In this document: positions 34,970-46,005 of the stretch, in pieces
Numbering within the stretch: the first letter of the stretch is position 1
How the letters are laid out: every line of letters begins with the position of its first letter
Position numbers and translations under genes: made by a program
The notes under the pieces: generated by a model
What the model was told of the DNA's origin: nothing
Database searches by the model: none
What the model saw: only the letters and a program-made list of their open reading frames with translations
Assembly (NCBI GenBank): GCA_023055425.1
Contig: JALGPY010000010.1
Location: forward strand, 48,727,863-48,791,862
Reading direction: 5' to 3'
DNA: 64,000 bases
DNA from: Linanthus parryae
Lineage: Eukaryota > Streptophyta > Magnoliopsida > Ericales > Polemoniaceae

Positions 34970-35470
34970 CAATCTTGATGAAGTGTGGGTGAAATAGTAC
35001 TCGAGTGGCCTGTGGGTTATCCTTGATCACTACCTCACCGTGCAGAAATGGGTTCCTATTTTCGCTCCATTGGAAGCGTCGACAATCTCCACAACCGTGT
35101 GGGTGAGATTGCCAAAGCTTTCATATGAACACTTTAATGAGGTCTCATTAAACACAATTGCTACAAATCTCGGTAGACCACTGAAAGGAGATATCAATTA
35201 TATGGCAGGTTTGAGGGACAGATTGCTAGAATATGTATTGAAGTTTTTCTTGATAAACTCTGGTGGAAAAATATAGAATTGGTCGGAAAGGGTTTCCGAT
35301 TGAGTAAAAATCAATTCGTACAATTTCTTTTCACCCTGGCAGGGTGAATCCTTAGATAGATGTGTGTCCCTTTAGGCTAGATAAGGAAGATGAAATGCAA
35401 GAAACAAATGTTGAAACCACTGGAGAGAAGAATCCTAGATTGCTGGAGTACTACACTTGAATCCCCCCAG

Positions 35471-37735
35471 ACTCTCCGGAGATGCCCTCCGCTAAGTATG
35501 GAAATGCCCAACAAGGAGTCTCATCCTAACGGTCATGTTACCAGACAGAATTAAGGAAATTGGAATTTAAAATAAACTTAATTTTATAGCTTGTAATTTT
35601 CCAAGGATCCTTTAGGCGAAGACCTGTTTGCCCAAACTCACGCGGACTCACCTTCCAAGTACAGAAGGAAGTGATGTCACGAAATCAGTTTATGACAACC
35701 AATATAGACCTCATAATGGCATAGACATGTACAGATTTGAAAATGTATAACATGTACTTGTAATACATATGTCCCAATAACCTAACCCACGCCAAGTCAC
35801 ATAGTAAAGGAAATGTTATACCAATAATTCTACATACACAGTTACGACCAGTTCATATTCATTTCACATTTCTATACCACCCGTTAATCCATCGAGACAA
35901 ACTAAAACTTAAGTGCGCACACACTCTATTGGGTCGTCAGTCCAAAGAGTAGTACTCGTTGCCTACAGTCAGGAGCTAGCAATGTACCAACTAAAAGCCC
36001 TTAGACCGGGTCCCATGAGTGTCCGCCACCACAGTAGCTAGACGTCCTCAGACTATGATGACCATACAGAGGTCTAGGGTACATGAGCCAGTTCTTAAAC
36101 AAGTATTCCAAGCCATCATGAACACTATTCATACTTACCTGATTCATATGCATATATAGATGTCCAAGATCATCCTTCCTATTATTCCATGATTTCTGCA
36201 TCTCTTACTCTTAGAAACATGCGTACATCCATTCTAGTATTCTTCAATAGTAAACAAGCATTCATATGCTTACCTGATAACCTGCTTCGTACTCCTTACT
36301 AGCGACACTGATTTTTTAACCCGAAAACATCGACACATGCAAGTTTATAAATACTTATTACTACACATCCTTAGTAGTGAGGTACAATGCATACGGGATA
36401 TCATCCTTGCTATTTAGCCCAAAATGACTGCTTGGCCCTCTGAAATCTCAGCCTTATCAATACAGCCTCTGACTGTTCCTAAACCCCTCAGTTATGCCTA
36501 ATTTCCAGTCACATGGTTTACTAAGTCTCAAGTTTATTTACTTAAGATTAAATATCAAGTTATGATAATTTACCCTCAAGTCCCTACAATTTATCCAAAT
36601 TGCTTTTAAGTTCCTAATTGAGCGTGAACTCCTCAATCAGGTACAACCCAGCCAAACAGTATGAAATCATCATTTTAACACTATCAGATAGTCATAAGGT
36701 TAAAACTACATCTTTTAATTAATTACATTTAGGCCCCTCAATTTTTGCAAAATAGTAGTAAGACCTCCAAATAGTTGACTTGGTTAACCTTAACTTAAAG
36801 ATGGTCTACTATGACTCTAGCTATCCAGGTAAGATAGCTCGATAGATCCTAGACCATGATTTGACCTCGTAACAACTTTATGCGAGATTATAGTTTTGCC
36901 CCTCTTACACAGTTTGGTCAACTCGGGGTTTTTAGGAGTTCAATTTGGTAAAATTTGACAGGTGGATTCAGAATTCCAATACAAGAAATTTTTCTCATGG
37001 ATGTGAAGGGTATAAGAGTCATTTGACTGTCAAACCAAAAGTTTAAGTTTGAGGGAAATTAGCATAGATAGCTAACTTCAGAGCTTATTTAGAAACAATT
37101 GAGAAAGAGTTTGAGAAAATGAAAGATAGGATTCTGAAGATGGCTGAAGAAGAATTCCTGATCATATTTAAACTCATGAAGACTCGAAGTATTCAGAAAT
37201 ATATAGTAGATCAAAGTTGGAAACAAATCTATATACTTGGCCAAATATATAGATTTGATAAAAGTTCATGCTTTTGAGCCGTTCTGTGCAATGAATTATA
37301 TTATATAAGTTCAAGCTTTTGAGCCGGTCCTGTAAGGAGCGAACTACTACTAAGTTTTTAGGAAGGCACTAACAGGTACCTTACAGGGTAATCTCAAATG
37401 GAAAGTTGAAAAGGTATCTAAGTGGATGGCTTAATTTTTCTGGTTGCTACTTAAAAGCTATGGTAGTGAGATACCACTTATGTCAGGGGAGATTAATTTC
37501 ATGGGATCCTTCAACATGATCAGATATTCATTTCCAAAGAGGTATTAGAAAAATGAAAGGACTATGTTGGTACTGAAAAAGATGGGAAAGAGGCCGTCAA
37601 GGGCTGAACACACCACCACGAATGGAACACGATAATAATTTCATTGGAAGGAACCTTCTGTGTTGACTGAAAACCAATTGTTTTGACAACTAAACATACA
37701 ATTTTGGAGAAACTTTGACAAGAGTTTTAGGGCCA
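35471..37735. other. Unassigned repeat-like sequence, possible decayed gypsy LTR
   Basis: No coding frame. The composition (runs like aggcccctcaatttttgca, aagtccctacaattt and agtgcgcacacactct) resembles LTR sequence of plant chromoviruses, but I could not find paired ends, a primer site or a TSD. Confidence 0.25.
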
Positions 37736-38313
37736 AATATATAGATTGTTTGAATCTGGCTGAGGAATTTGGGATTTCAGCATCTGCTCTTCGGATTTGA
37801 GTAGAACGTAAAGTTCTTCAGAGGAGATGGGGTGCGAATGGATGAACGGTAGGAGTTATACTCATGTGGGAGGCCATTCAACTCATAAAGTATCATGTCC
37901 TCATCATCGATGAACACAGAACTCACAGCAAGTTTGCTGCGACTAAGGGAAAGCTTTTGCATGTATAGATCTATGGAGTCCGAGCGATTTTTGGAGGTTT
38001 GGAGGTCGGTTTTGAGTTGGAGAATGTTAGATGGAGTGAGTGATGCATAGCGCCGTTCTAGGGTTTGCCAAGAAGATCGAGAGGTAGGCGACCCAGTAAC
38101 TTGTATCAACGCCTCCATAGAGAGGGTGGCGTTTAGGACCGTAGAGACCGCTTGGTCTTTCAAGACCCAGGAAGTATACGTCGGATTCTCAACGGAAACA
38201 CCATCAGTGTTGATTTGTGCCAGAGGACACACCAAAGAACCATCTAAGTAACCAAATAAAGAGTGGGTGCAAAAAATCAATTGGATTTGATGTTTCCAGA
38301 GGAAAAAATTCAT
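37736..38313 (-). pseudogene. Copia C gag fragment
   Basis: Minus frame opens MNFFLWKHQIQLIF and includes NPTYTSWVLKDQAV, LNATLSMEAL, TSRSSWQTLERRYA and DLYMQKL, the UBN2-type gag of copia (Retrofit/Ale-like). It ends GLPHEYNSYRSSIRT, then a frameshift into SSEELYVLLKSEEQML. The homology stops near 37736; protease and pol are missing. Confidence 0.82.
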
Positions 38314-38398
38314 GCCATCAAGCTTGAAAGGTCATAAATTATGTATGTTTGTGAGGAGATAAAGAGGCTGTGAAGCCGGCGAAGTCGGTACGAGCGAC

Positions 38399-38412
38399 AT
38401 GCTCTGATACCA
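38399..38412 (-). other. Primer-binding site of copia C
   Basis: Minus TGGTATCAGAGCATG abuts the LTR at 38413; the initiator tRNA-Met primer complement. Confidence 0.85.
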
Positions 38413-38792
38413 TGAAAGAGATTTAGACCTCCATTGTTGTTACAGAAGAAATGAGCAGAAGGTAAAGCAAATACACCGAATAAGGTGAAGAAGATGAATC
38501 AACTCTCATTAACCTAAAGGACACACAGAGAGAGAGAGAAATAAATACACCACTATAGATACGTTGGATCTCATCCAACGGGTGGAATGAAACGAGTAAT
38601 ACAACTGTAAACTAACCCTAATTCTAGAAGGAGTAAATTATCGAGAGTTGGGCTTGAGCCTTGGGCTTCTGCTGAGGACTGGACTTGATGGGCTTTGAGC
38701 CTTGGGCTTCGAAGAGTAATGATCTTGATCAATTGGCTTAACCACATAGATGAGCCCAATAGTTTTATAGGCTTAATACTAGGTACTAAACA
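38413..38792 (-). repeat. 5' LTR of copia C
   Basis: About 380 bp; minus ends TGTTTAGTACC...TCTTTCA give TG...CA termini next to the primer site. No partner LTR exists in the window, so the element is truncated at its 3' side near 37736. Confidence 0.65.
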
Positions 38793-38866
38793 ATTTTTCA
38801 TATAATGGCTTAAAATCTTCCAGTCACATAGTTGTGTATTTCCTATTCATAGAGGACAAACACGTA

Positions 38867-39266
38867 GGCTCCGTTTGATTGGTGGTAAAACATTTTCCTG
38901 TAACATGTTTTCCGTTGTTTTAGTGTTTTGGGACTGTTTGGTTGGAGGCAAAATATTTTTCCTAGTAAAAGTTTTCCCTCAAACGATGTAAAATGATTTA
39001 CACATTCCAAATCCGTAAGCCATTTTCTGGAGAGTGAAGGAGCACAACAACAACTCATATTAACACCTCCACCACAAATAACCACCACTACCACCTACCT
39101 CTACCACGACCCATCACTGCCACCCACTTTCACCGCCATCCATCACTGCCTCTGCTGTCACGGCCCACTATTTTTGCAAGTGTGAACCAAACACGAGAAA
39201 TAATTGCAGAGAAAACTTTTTCACATATTTTCCCTTGCAACATTTTACTGCGAACCAAACCGAGCC
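38867..39266. mobile_element. TIR element (MITE), 400 bp
   Basis: Left end ggctccgtttgattggtggt and the complement of the right end (ggctcggtttggttcgcagt) are imperfect inverted repeats that continue into aaaacatttt-like blocks. Such GGCTC(C/G)GTTTGG ends are common in plant MITEs. TSD not clear; no coding. Confidence 0.65.
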
Positions 39267-39419
39267 TTAATTTCTATTTGATTTACGCAAATACATGGAA
39301 CAAGGTTTAGTATAAGTATAAAATGATCCATTTATTTACCAAAAGAACACAGTAACCGTGGGGCAATGTGTTCTTTTCGTGCTTCGGTTATACGATCATG
39401 AACAAAAAGAATTGTACCT

Positions 39420-39719
39420 TTTATTGGAGAAAAAGAATCTGTTGGCATTTCGTCTTTGTAGATCTCTCTCGGTGGTAGAGCAGTGCCGATAACGTGTTGT
39501 GAAACGATGTTTGAAAGAGAGACAAGAAAATAAAGAGAGACAATAGTGCATAGAGAACTGTATTAATGTGTGTATAATCTCCAACCCTAAGCCTCGTTTT
39601 ATAGGCATTACAGTGGGCTAACAGACAAATATCAATATACAAGTAGGCTTACAGCATGTGGTGGATATTCTCTTATAAACTAGCCCAATTATTTCATAAT
39701 TATTCATCTTATTTTTTAA
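39420..39719 (-). repeat. Possible solo copia LTR remnant
   Basis: On minus a TATAAAACGAGG box is followed by CTCTCTT tracts and CACAACACGTTATCGGCAC. The last motif is a familiar LTR-leader junction of some plant copia elements that use a different primer site. No partner or coding region is visible. Confidence 0.35.
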
Positions 39720-40767
39720 GCTAATTACTTTATGTATACCCCCAGTTTATCGAAACTATCACATTGCAACTCTCATTTCTAAAACTAGCTGATTGCATCC
39801 CCCATTTGTAATAAACACGCCAATATGAAACTGGTAAAGAAATTACGTCCGTGACTTAACGGAATATTCTGTTAGTTGACAACTAAATCCTTTTTATTGA
39901 GGGTAAAAAAAGTCTACTCCTAAAAATATGAACAATGTAGCTGCCACCACCAACGCCACCTGAGCCACCACCAACACTGCCTCCTTGTACCCAGTTTCCG
40001 GCAAACATTTCCCTCTTTCAGCCATCCCACACCACGATTCCATCATCAAAAGCCACTAACAAATTAGACCCACCAACTCTTCCTTAACCGTCGTTCAGCT
40101 CCAGCCCAATCAAAACAAACCCATCACTGTCTCCACCATAACTCATACCTACAGCCATGCCCTAACCTCGATCAAGTTTATGTACTATAGCTGCAAGGTT
40201 TTTGTACTGTAGCTTCAAGGTATGTCTTACAGATGAAGATACTGCCACAACCCCGTTGATGATGTCCTCACTCGGGTTCCATCTCTCTCTCCGTTTTCGG
40301 GGTATATGTTGATTAATTTGTTGCTTCATGTGATGATTGATTGATTTCTTCAAAAAATGGATATATTGTTGACACACCCAGAATATTTCATAAATAAGGA
40401 TGAGATTCTTTCAAGAAATTGTTGAACTCTGTTCAATTCTTGAAGACATAGAATAAATAGATGAATAAAGGCAGTGCCTTTGAGTTTGTAGTTCAGTTTG
40501 TTTCATCGTCCTCCTCATTCTTATCCTCAATTTTTTTTATTTGTTATTTATCTTATTCATTTTACATTTTACATTTCTTAATGTTAATTTATTATTTCAG
40601 CATTGACAAATCTACCATTTTTATTAGGATGTTATTTGGATGGAAATTTTTACCAATTTCACATTGACGTGTTTATTGAAAATGGGGGATGCAATCAGCT
40701 AGTTTTAGAAATTGGGGTTGCAATGTGATAATTTCGATAAATTGGGGTATGCATTAAGTAATTAAGC
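39720..40767. mobile_element. Foldback-type element with 115-bp terminal inverted repeats
   Basis: The segment 39720-39835 is the inverted, about 85-90 percent similar copy of 40655-40767 (by eye). The repeats read (minus at the right end) gcttaattacttaatgcat, then blocks such as aaactagctgattgcatccc. The interior is non-coding. A third copy of the same TIR lies at 41094-41181. TSD uncertain. Confidence 0.75.
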
Positions 40768-41181
40768 ATATTTTTAAACGTAATGTCCAATTTTAGATTC
40801 TTCTAAAGTACTACCTCTGTTTCTTCTCTATCACAACGGTTTAGTTTTTGTCACTATTCACTGTGTCACTTTGACCCGGTGATTTGTGTAGCAAAACGAT
40901 GTCATTTTTTTGATACTTTTTTCATGGAGTTGTAGAGTAAAAGTTGCTCTATATCAAAAAATCGCATTGTTTTGCTATCCAAATCACCCGGTCAAAGTGG
41001 CCCAGATACGAGTCAAAAAGTCAAAACCGGTGTAATAGAGAAGAAACAGAGGTAGTACTTTAGAAGAATCTAAAATTGGACATTACGTTTAAAAATATGC
41101 TTAATTACTTAATGCATACCCCAATTTATCGAAATTATCACATTGCAACCCCAATTTCTAAAACTAGCTGATTGCATCCCC
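40685..41181. repeat. Perfect inverted repeat with 126-bp arms centred on a Stowaway
   Basis: Bases 40685-40810 and 41056-41181 are exact reverse complements over 126 bp each. Between them lies only the 245-bp Stowaway, flanked by TA. Without the Stowaway the sequence would be a 250-bp palindrome centred on AAAGTACTTT. Confidence 0.93.
40811..41055. mobile_element. Stowaway-like MITE, 245 bp
   Basis: TIRs ctacctctgtttcttctcta match the Stowaway/mariner consensus form CTCCCTCCGT, with TA on both sides (40809-40810, 41056-41057). Subterminal parts (actttgacc(c)ggtgattt) are also inverted, so it could form a long hairpin. Confidence 0.85.
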
Positions 41182-41279
41182 ACAAATAGTACTATGCATT
41201 AAAGTAATAGGAAGTCCAGGAGAGTACAACCCATCAACCAAGACCAAAGTTCGTACTATTACAAGTTACTATAGCGAAC

Positions 41280-41372
41280 GTGTAATTTTATTCAGATCTT
41301 CTCATCAGTTACATCAAAGGTGATTGAACATGTAATTTTATTCAGATGTTCTCATCAGTTACATCAAAGGTT
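41280..41372. repeat. 51-bp tandem duplication carrying poly(A) signals
   Basis: The block from tgtaattttattcagat to catcaaaggt occurs twice, starting near 41280 and 41331, with few differences. On minus each copy contains AATAAA, downstream of the defensin-like stop at 41399, so it probably lies in that gene's 3' UTR. Confidence 0.7.
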
Positions 41373-41398
41373 ATTTTTGTTCAAATAGCCTCATCGGA

Positions 41399-41759
41399 TC
41401 AATACATCAAGCCTTGACTTGGGGGAGGAGGACAATTAATATAGCACAGGCAACTGTATCCAGAGCCTGGGTCATTGGCACGACAAACTGCTGTTCCACC
41501 GTATCTGTCTCTACATTGTTGTACGCAAATCTCGAATCCCAAACTTTTACAATCTAAACCAGAGCCAAGAGTCATATTGGTACATCCACTCTGGGCATAC
41601 ACTTGATTAGTCACGTATACAACTACAAAATGAAACTTGAATTAACACGGATATCGATGTAAACTTGATCAAATGCCAAAAATATTACTAAGGAAAGGAG
41701 AACGTACCCAATAGAATTGTCATAAGCACCCTACAAGCATGGTTGGAAGAGCTAGCCAT
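41399..41759 (-). CDS. Defensin-like (LCR/SCRL-type) secreted cysteine-rich peptide, two exons
   Basis: Exon 1 (41708-41759) encodes MASSSNHACRVLMTILL and ends with a split codon before GTACG. The 85-bp intron (41623-41707) is GT...AG, and exon 2 (41399-41622) finishes the frame: 91 aa. Residues 1-27 form a hydrophobic signal peptide ending VYA. The mature part has eight cysteines at 31, 42, 50, 54, 64, 75, 77 and 81, including the CX3C and CXC pairs of the cysteine-stabilised alpha-beta fold. The exon split at the signal peptide is typical of plant LCR and defensin-like genes. Known members act in defence, pollen signalling or development; this one's role is unknown. A proline-rich tail follows the last cysteine. 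Confidence 0.85.
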
Positions 41760-41846
41760 TCAAACTTCAAAGAAAATCACACCAAAGGGGAACTCTTTGG
41801 CTTTTCTTCCTGTTTCTTTTGTGTTGCTCGTGAGCTCATCGAGATG

Positions 41847-41856
41847 TTATTTATAG
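41847..41856 (-). promoter_or_regulatory. TATA box of the defensin-like gene
   Basis: Minus CTATAAATAA about 90 bp before the start codon, suitable for a short 5' UTR. No other motif can be assigned with confidence. Confidence 0.6.
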
Positions 41857-42306
41857 TTGATGGCTTACTTGGATTTTTATATGTATCCAGAAAACTCTTA
41901 ATGTAATTGCCAATTATAGTGAAAAATGACACACGTCACTAGTTTTATCTTATCGAACATATTCATTGTCCACCTGTTAAGTACAATATATTGTTTCTAT
42001 TAGTTGACTCTCTATAGAATGAATTAAGTGATTTTCTTGTAATGTATAATATCCCTCTGTTAAAGGCTATCTGTCTGTGCATTGCACCTGAATATATCAA
42101 TACATCAATTCTTCTTCTGTTTTAAACTAGAATTGCATTTAATTACGAAGATTACAATCTTTGTTGACACATTGAATCATATTATGAATTTTTTGTACCT
42201 CCTTACGTTTAACATATCTGATAATGACAGATTCGAAAAGATTACAATCCGTACGAATGTCTTCAGCAATCGTGCGAATGCTGTAGTGATTCTCCTTGCC
42301 ATAATT

Positions 42307-43128
42307 CATGGGTAGTTAATATTCTGAATTTTTCCGTTTAATATCCGACCGTACGTATAAATAAAAAATACTTCCGTATTTCGTAGTATTGTTGGACCTA
42401 ATGAAAAATACTCGAATTTTTGAGCAAAAAAGTTTAATACTCGTATTCCACGTTTTAACGTACAATACTTCCGAATAAAACTTTCTGAAAACAATATTGC
42501 AGTGAATATCATCCAAAATAGTGTAACTTATAGTAATTAGTTATTATTAAATATTTTCTTACTATTTATATATTTTAAATATTTATTGTTATAAATATTA
42601 CAAGTATTATTATAAAACTTTGAAAATATTAATTTAACATAACTATAACTATATGTGTGTGTATGTATATATGCATCTTGAGTCTTATGTGTTATATTAT
42701 TAAGTTTAAAATTATACTGTTTAATATAACGGAATGCGTAGTAACTTTTTTTTACAGAATTAGTTTGAATAGTATGATATTATTTTACATAATTAATTAA
42801 TATGGGTAAATAGTATAAATATCATAAATGATAAACAATTGAATACATGATTTACAAATAATTTTAAAATATTTGATAAAAATATGAAAAGATGGCAATG
42901 TGTGACACAAAGAACTCATTATCTAAAATACTAAGAAATGCAACCGTATTTTTAATTCCGAATGAATAACTAGTATACGAATTATACACGAACGTACAAA
43001 AAACTCGAATTAATCAAATCACGTATTTTTAAGCCGAATTTTTACGAACATATTTTTAACCTAGAATCGTTTAATACACGTACGTACCGTATCACGTTTT
43101 ATTTCCGTCCCATGCTTTACTAACTATG
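42307..43128. mobile_element. AT-rich MITE in LINE C, copy 1
   Basis: Interrupts the RNase H coding sequence between NLHGH and NHYSIR on minus. End regions are rich in cgtacgta and ttccg motifs; rough inverted ends catgggtagtta / taactatg. hAT-like ends are suspected. Opposed 60-70-aa frames at both ends are shadows of this repeat. Confidence 0.55.
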
Positions 43129-43563
43129 GCCATGAAGATTTTCAACAGTGATTAGAGTGTCGGTCAGAATTTCCATATCCTTGTAACCTTACAAGAGCAT
43201 CCACTTTAACGATGTAGATAACCCAAGAGTTTCCGCTTGGGGAGAGTCCGCTTTAAGATGAACAAAACCATCCACAAACACTTGATTGCTTCTCATCCAG
43301 GCAGTTGTAGCATTACCATTAGTCTTTCAAGAAGCATCAATCATAAAACAGATCACTTTACTATTGGTATCACTCCTTGACCTTTTAAACAATTGCGGCC
43401 ATGTTGCCGTGTCTTTTGTATCAGTTGTAGAGTTTCGATTTTTTCCCACAGTGGTGCCAGAAGCTGTCTGACCAAGGGTTACAAGTGAAGCTATGGGCAT
43501 ACACTTGGTACGAATGTCTTCAACAATCGTGTGAATGTTTTAGTGATTCTCCTTGCCATGATT

Positions 43564-44380
43564 CATGGGTAGTAAATACTCCGAATTTTTCCGTTTAATA
43601 CCCGACCGTACGTATAAATGAAAAATACTTCCGTATTTCGTACTATTGTTGGACCTAATGAAAAATACTCGAATTTTTGAGCAAAAAAGTTTAATACTCG
43701 TATTCCACGTTTTAACGTACAATACTTCCGAATAAAACTTCCTGAAAACAATATTGCAGTGAATATAATCCAAAATGGTGTAACTTATAGTAATTAGTTT
43801 TTATTACATATTTTCTTGCTATTTATATATTTTAAATATTTATTGTTATAAATATTACAAGTATTATTATAAAACTTTGAAAATATTAAGTTAACATAAC
43901 TATAACTATGTGTGTGTGTATACATGCATCTTGAGTCTTATGTGTTATATTATTAAGTTTCAAATTATACTGTTTAATATTACGGAGTGCGTAGTAACTT
44001 TTTTTTACAGAATTAGTTTGAATAGTATGATATTATTTTACATAATTAATTAATAGGGGTAAATAGTGTCAATATCATAAATGATAAACAATTGAGTACA
44101 TGATTTACAAATAATTTAAAATATTTGATAAAAATATGAAAAGATGGCAATGTGTAACACAAAGAACTCATTATCTAAAATACTAAGAAATTCACCCGCA
44201 TTTTTAATTCCGAATGAATAACTAGTATACGAACTACACATGAACGTACAAAAAACTCGAATTAATCAAATCGCGTATTTTTAAGCCGAATTTTTACTAA
44301 CGTATTTTTAACCTAAAATCGTTTAATACACGTACGTACCGTATCACGTTTTATTTCTGTCTCGTGCTTCACTAACTATG
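43564..44380. mobile_element. AT-rich MITE in LINE C, copy 2
   Basis: Same element as 42307-43128, carried by the tandem duplication. Flanks contain tcatggc on both sides in this copy, a possible TSD. Confidence 0.55.
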
Positions 44381-44392
44381 GCCATGAAGATT

Positions 44393-44750
44393 TTCAACAG
44401 TGATTAGAGAGTCAGTCAGAATTTCCATATCCTTGTAACCTTACGAGAGCATCCACTTTAACGCTTTAGATAACCCAAGAGTTTCCGCTTGGGGAGAATC
44501 CGCTTTAAGATGAACAAAACAATCCTCAAACACTTTATTGCTTCTCATCCAGGCAGTTGTAGCATTACCATTACTCTTCCAAGAAGCATCAATCATAAAA
44601 CAGATCACTTTACTATTGGTATCACTCCTTGACCCTTTAAACAATTGCGACCATGTTGCCGTGTCTTTTGTATCAGTTGTAGAGTTTCGATTTTTTTCCC
44701 TCAGTGGTGCCAGAAGCTGTCTGACCAAGGGTTACAAGTGAAGCTATGGG
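44393..44750 (-). pseudogene. LINE C RNase H fragment (unit 2)
   Basis: Minus frame contains VICFMIDASWKSNGNATTAW and ADSPQAETLGLSKALKWM, the first half of the RVT_3-type RNase H with its catalytic D and E. The equivalent fragment in unit 1 is 43131-43497. Confidence 0.78.
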
Positions 44751-44786
44751 AGTAATAGAACGATTGTTGTTCATTACCACTTCTTT

Positions 44787-45120
44787 TCAATGTAACCATA
44801 TCTGTCGCATTGTGAGGAGGAAATAAGTCATGTCCTCTGAATGGGATAACACAGAGGAATGATTCAGAAAATATTCTGAAAAGTAGGGCGACAAGCCGGA
44901 CGGAATTCTAAGCCCCAGCTGGGACCCAAACCAAATGGCTCGAGACGTTGGGCAAAAAAATAAGCAATGAAACAACGTTTTATCCAGCGAATGACATCTT
45001 GGACCCACAGTTGTTCCACTCGACATTTCTGATGTTTGAGAACTGTGAGAACCGGAAGAGCCTTGGAAATCATTTTCCAAAAAAAGGTGGTGATCTTTGG
45101 TTGCATCTTTAGAAGACGAT
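44787..45120 (-). pseudogene. LINE C zinc-binding domain
   Basis: Two overlapping minus frames hold PKITTFFWKMISKALPVL and, after a frameshift, FHCLFFCPTSRAIWFGS, the zf-RVT domain of plant L1 ORF2. Confidence 0.75.
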
Positions 45121-45589
45121 TATTTTTATAAAGAAAGCCTAGCGCTACTCATATAAGGTGAAGATGAATCCACATTTGCCTTCAGAGAAAGATATCCCGA
45201 TTTAACTGAGTAGATGCCATTGGCATTGTGAGGCCAAATTAATATATCCGGTTGCAAAGTCTTTGGGATATAAATAGAGAAAATAAGTTTTGAAATGTGT
45301 TCACCAAAGAATTGACGGACAATGTTGTCTTTCCGCCAGCAATTTGCTTGATCAATGAAGTTATTTACTTTAAGATTTGGATAGAACTGTCTCAGCTGAG
45401 AAGGAAGATGATAAGTGGAGTTGGGGATCTAAGTGTCCGTAAAAGGGTCAATAGATACACGATTACCAATATTCCATCTCAAATGTTTTTTCAAAAGAGT
45501 CTTTCCCCAACAAATACTTTGACAACCCCACGAAGCATTTGAGGGTGCAGAGGTACTTAAGAAGGGTTTCTCCCTTCTATATTTGCACA

Positions 45590-46005
45590 TTAAAACTCTT
45601 GATAATAATGATCCGGATCACCTTGAATCCGATAAGCAGTTTTTGCAAGAAGCGTCTGATTTTGATGTTCCAGATCACGAAAGCTCAATCCTCCTTCCGA
45701 GATTTGTTTGCAAAGGAGGGACCACTTTCTCCAACGAATTCCTTTACTACTACCATTGGCCCACATTAATTTGGAAATCATGCTTTTAATGCTATTGAAG
45801 AAAGACATGGATGCTTTGAAGATCGAAAGCATATCAGTCGGTAGAGCCAGAAGAGTTGATTTAATAAGAATACATTTATCAGCAAAAGGAAGAGAATGTA
45901 ATTTCCACCCTTGCAGCTGACTTTTGAATCGAGTAAGAATACCTTCAAAGATTTCAGCTTTGGTAAGAATGAAGTCCATGATACCACCGACGGGAAGCTC
46001 GACCT
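45590..46005 (-). pseudogene. LINE C reverse transcriptase, C-terminal part
   Basis: Minus frame gives LPVGGIMDFILTKAEI, then LQGWKLHSLPFADKCILIKS, RWRKWSLLCKQISEGGLSF and LLAKTAYRI. LINE homology begins abruptly at about 46005, a 5' truncation. Confidence 0.83.

Larger units (their letters stand above)
33545..35470 (+). pseudogene. LINE F ORF1 remnant on plus strand, split by hAT-like insertions
   Basis: Plus frames read GKEIGYKILCNRDRDVWKLK, then, across the insertion 34132-34969, LDEVWVK, LWVILDHYLTVQKW, TVWVRLPKLSYEHFNE and LNTIATNLGRPLKGD. This is the DUF4283 part of a plant LINE ORF1, of a different subtype from LINE B. A possible start MEEDHNPAAIKYDEM lies at 33543. Several stops; no ORF2 follows. 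Confidence 0.75.
42251..44750. repeat. Tandem duplication of about 1.25 kb (42251-43497 and 43508-44750)
   Basis: The two units align end to end with few differences: both begin gtacgaatgtcttc and end aagctatggg, separated by the 10-bp spacer catacacttg. Each holds half of the LINE C RNase H domain plus the same AT-rich MITE, so the MITE was present before duplication. Confidence 0.92.
42120..46005 (-). mobile_element. LINE C (L1-type), 5'-truncated, with internal tandem duplication
   Basis: Minus order from high to low coordinates: RT C-terminal region (45590-46005), zf-RVT (44787-45120), RNase H half (44393-44750), then MITE and duplicated RNase H parts, ending with IIRYVKRKEVQKIHN near 42150, the RNase H C terminus. 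Only the 3' part of ORF2 remains; the tail past 42120 is unclear. Confidence 0.82.

Noticed and set aside
43286..43471. Plus frame MLLIQAVVALPLVF, repeated at 44538
   Set aside because: Antisense of the LINE C RNase H fragment; duplicated only because the whole unit is.
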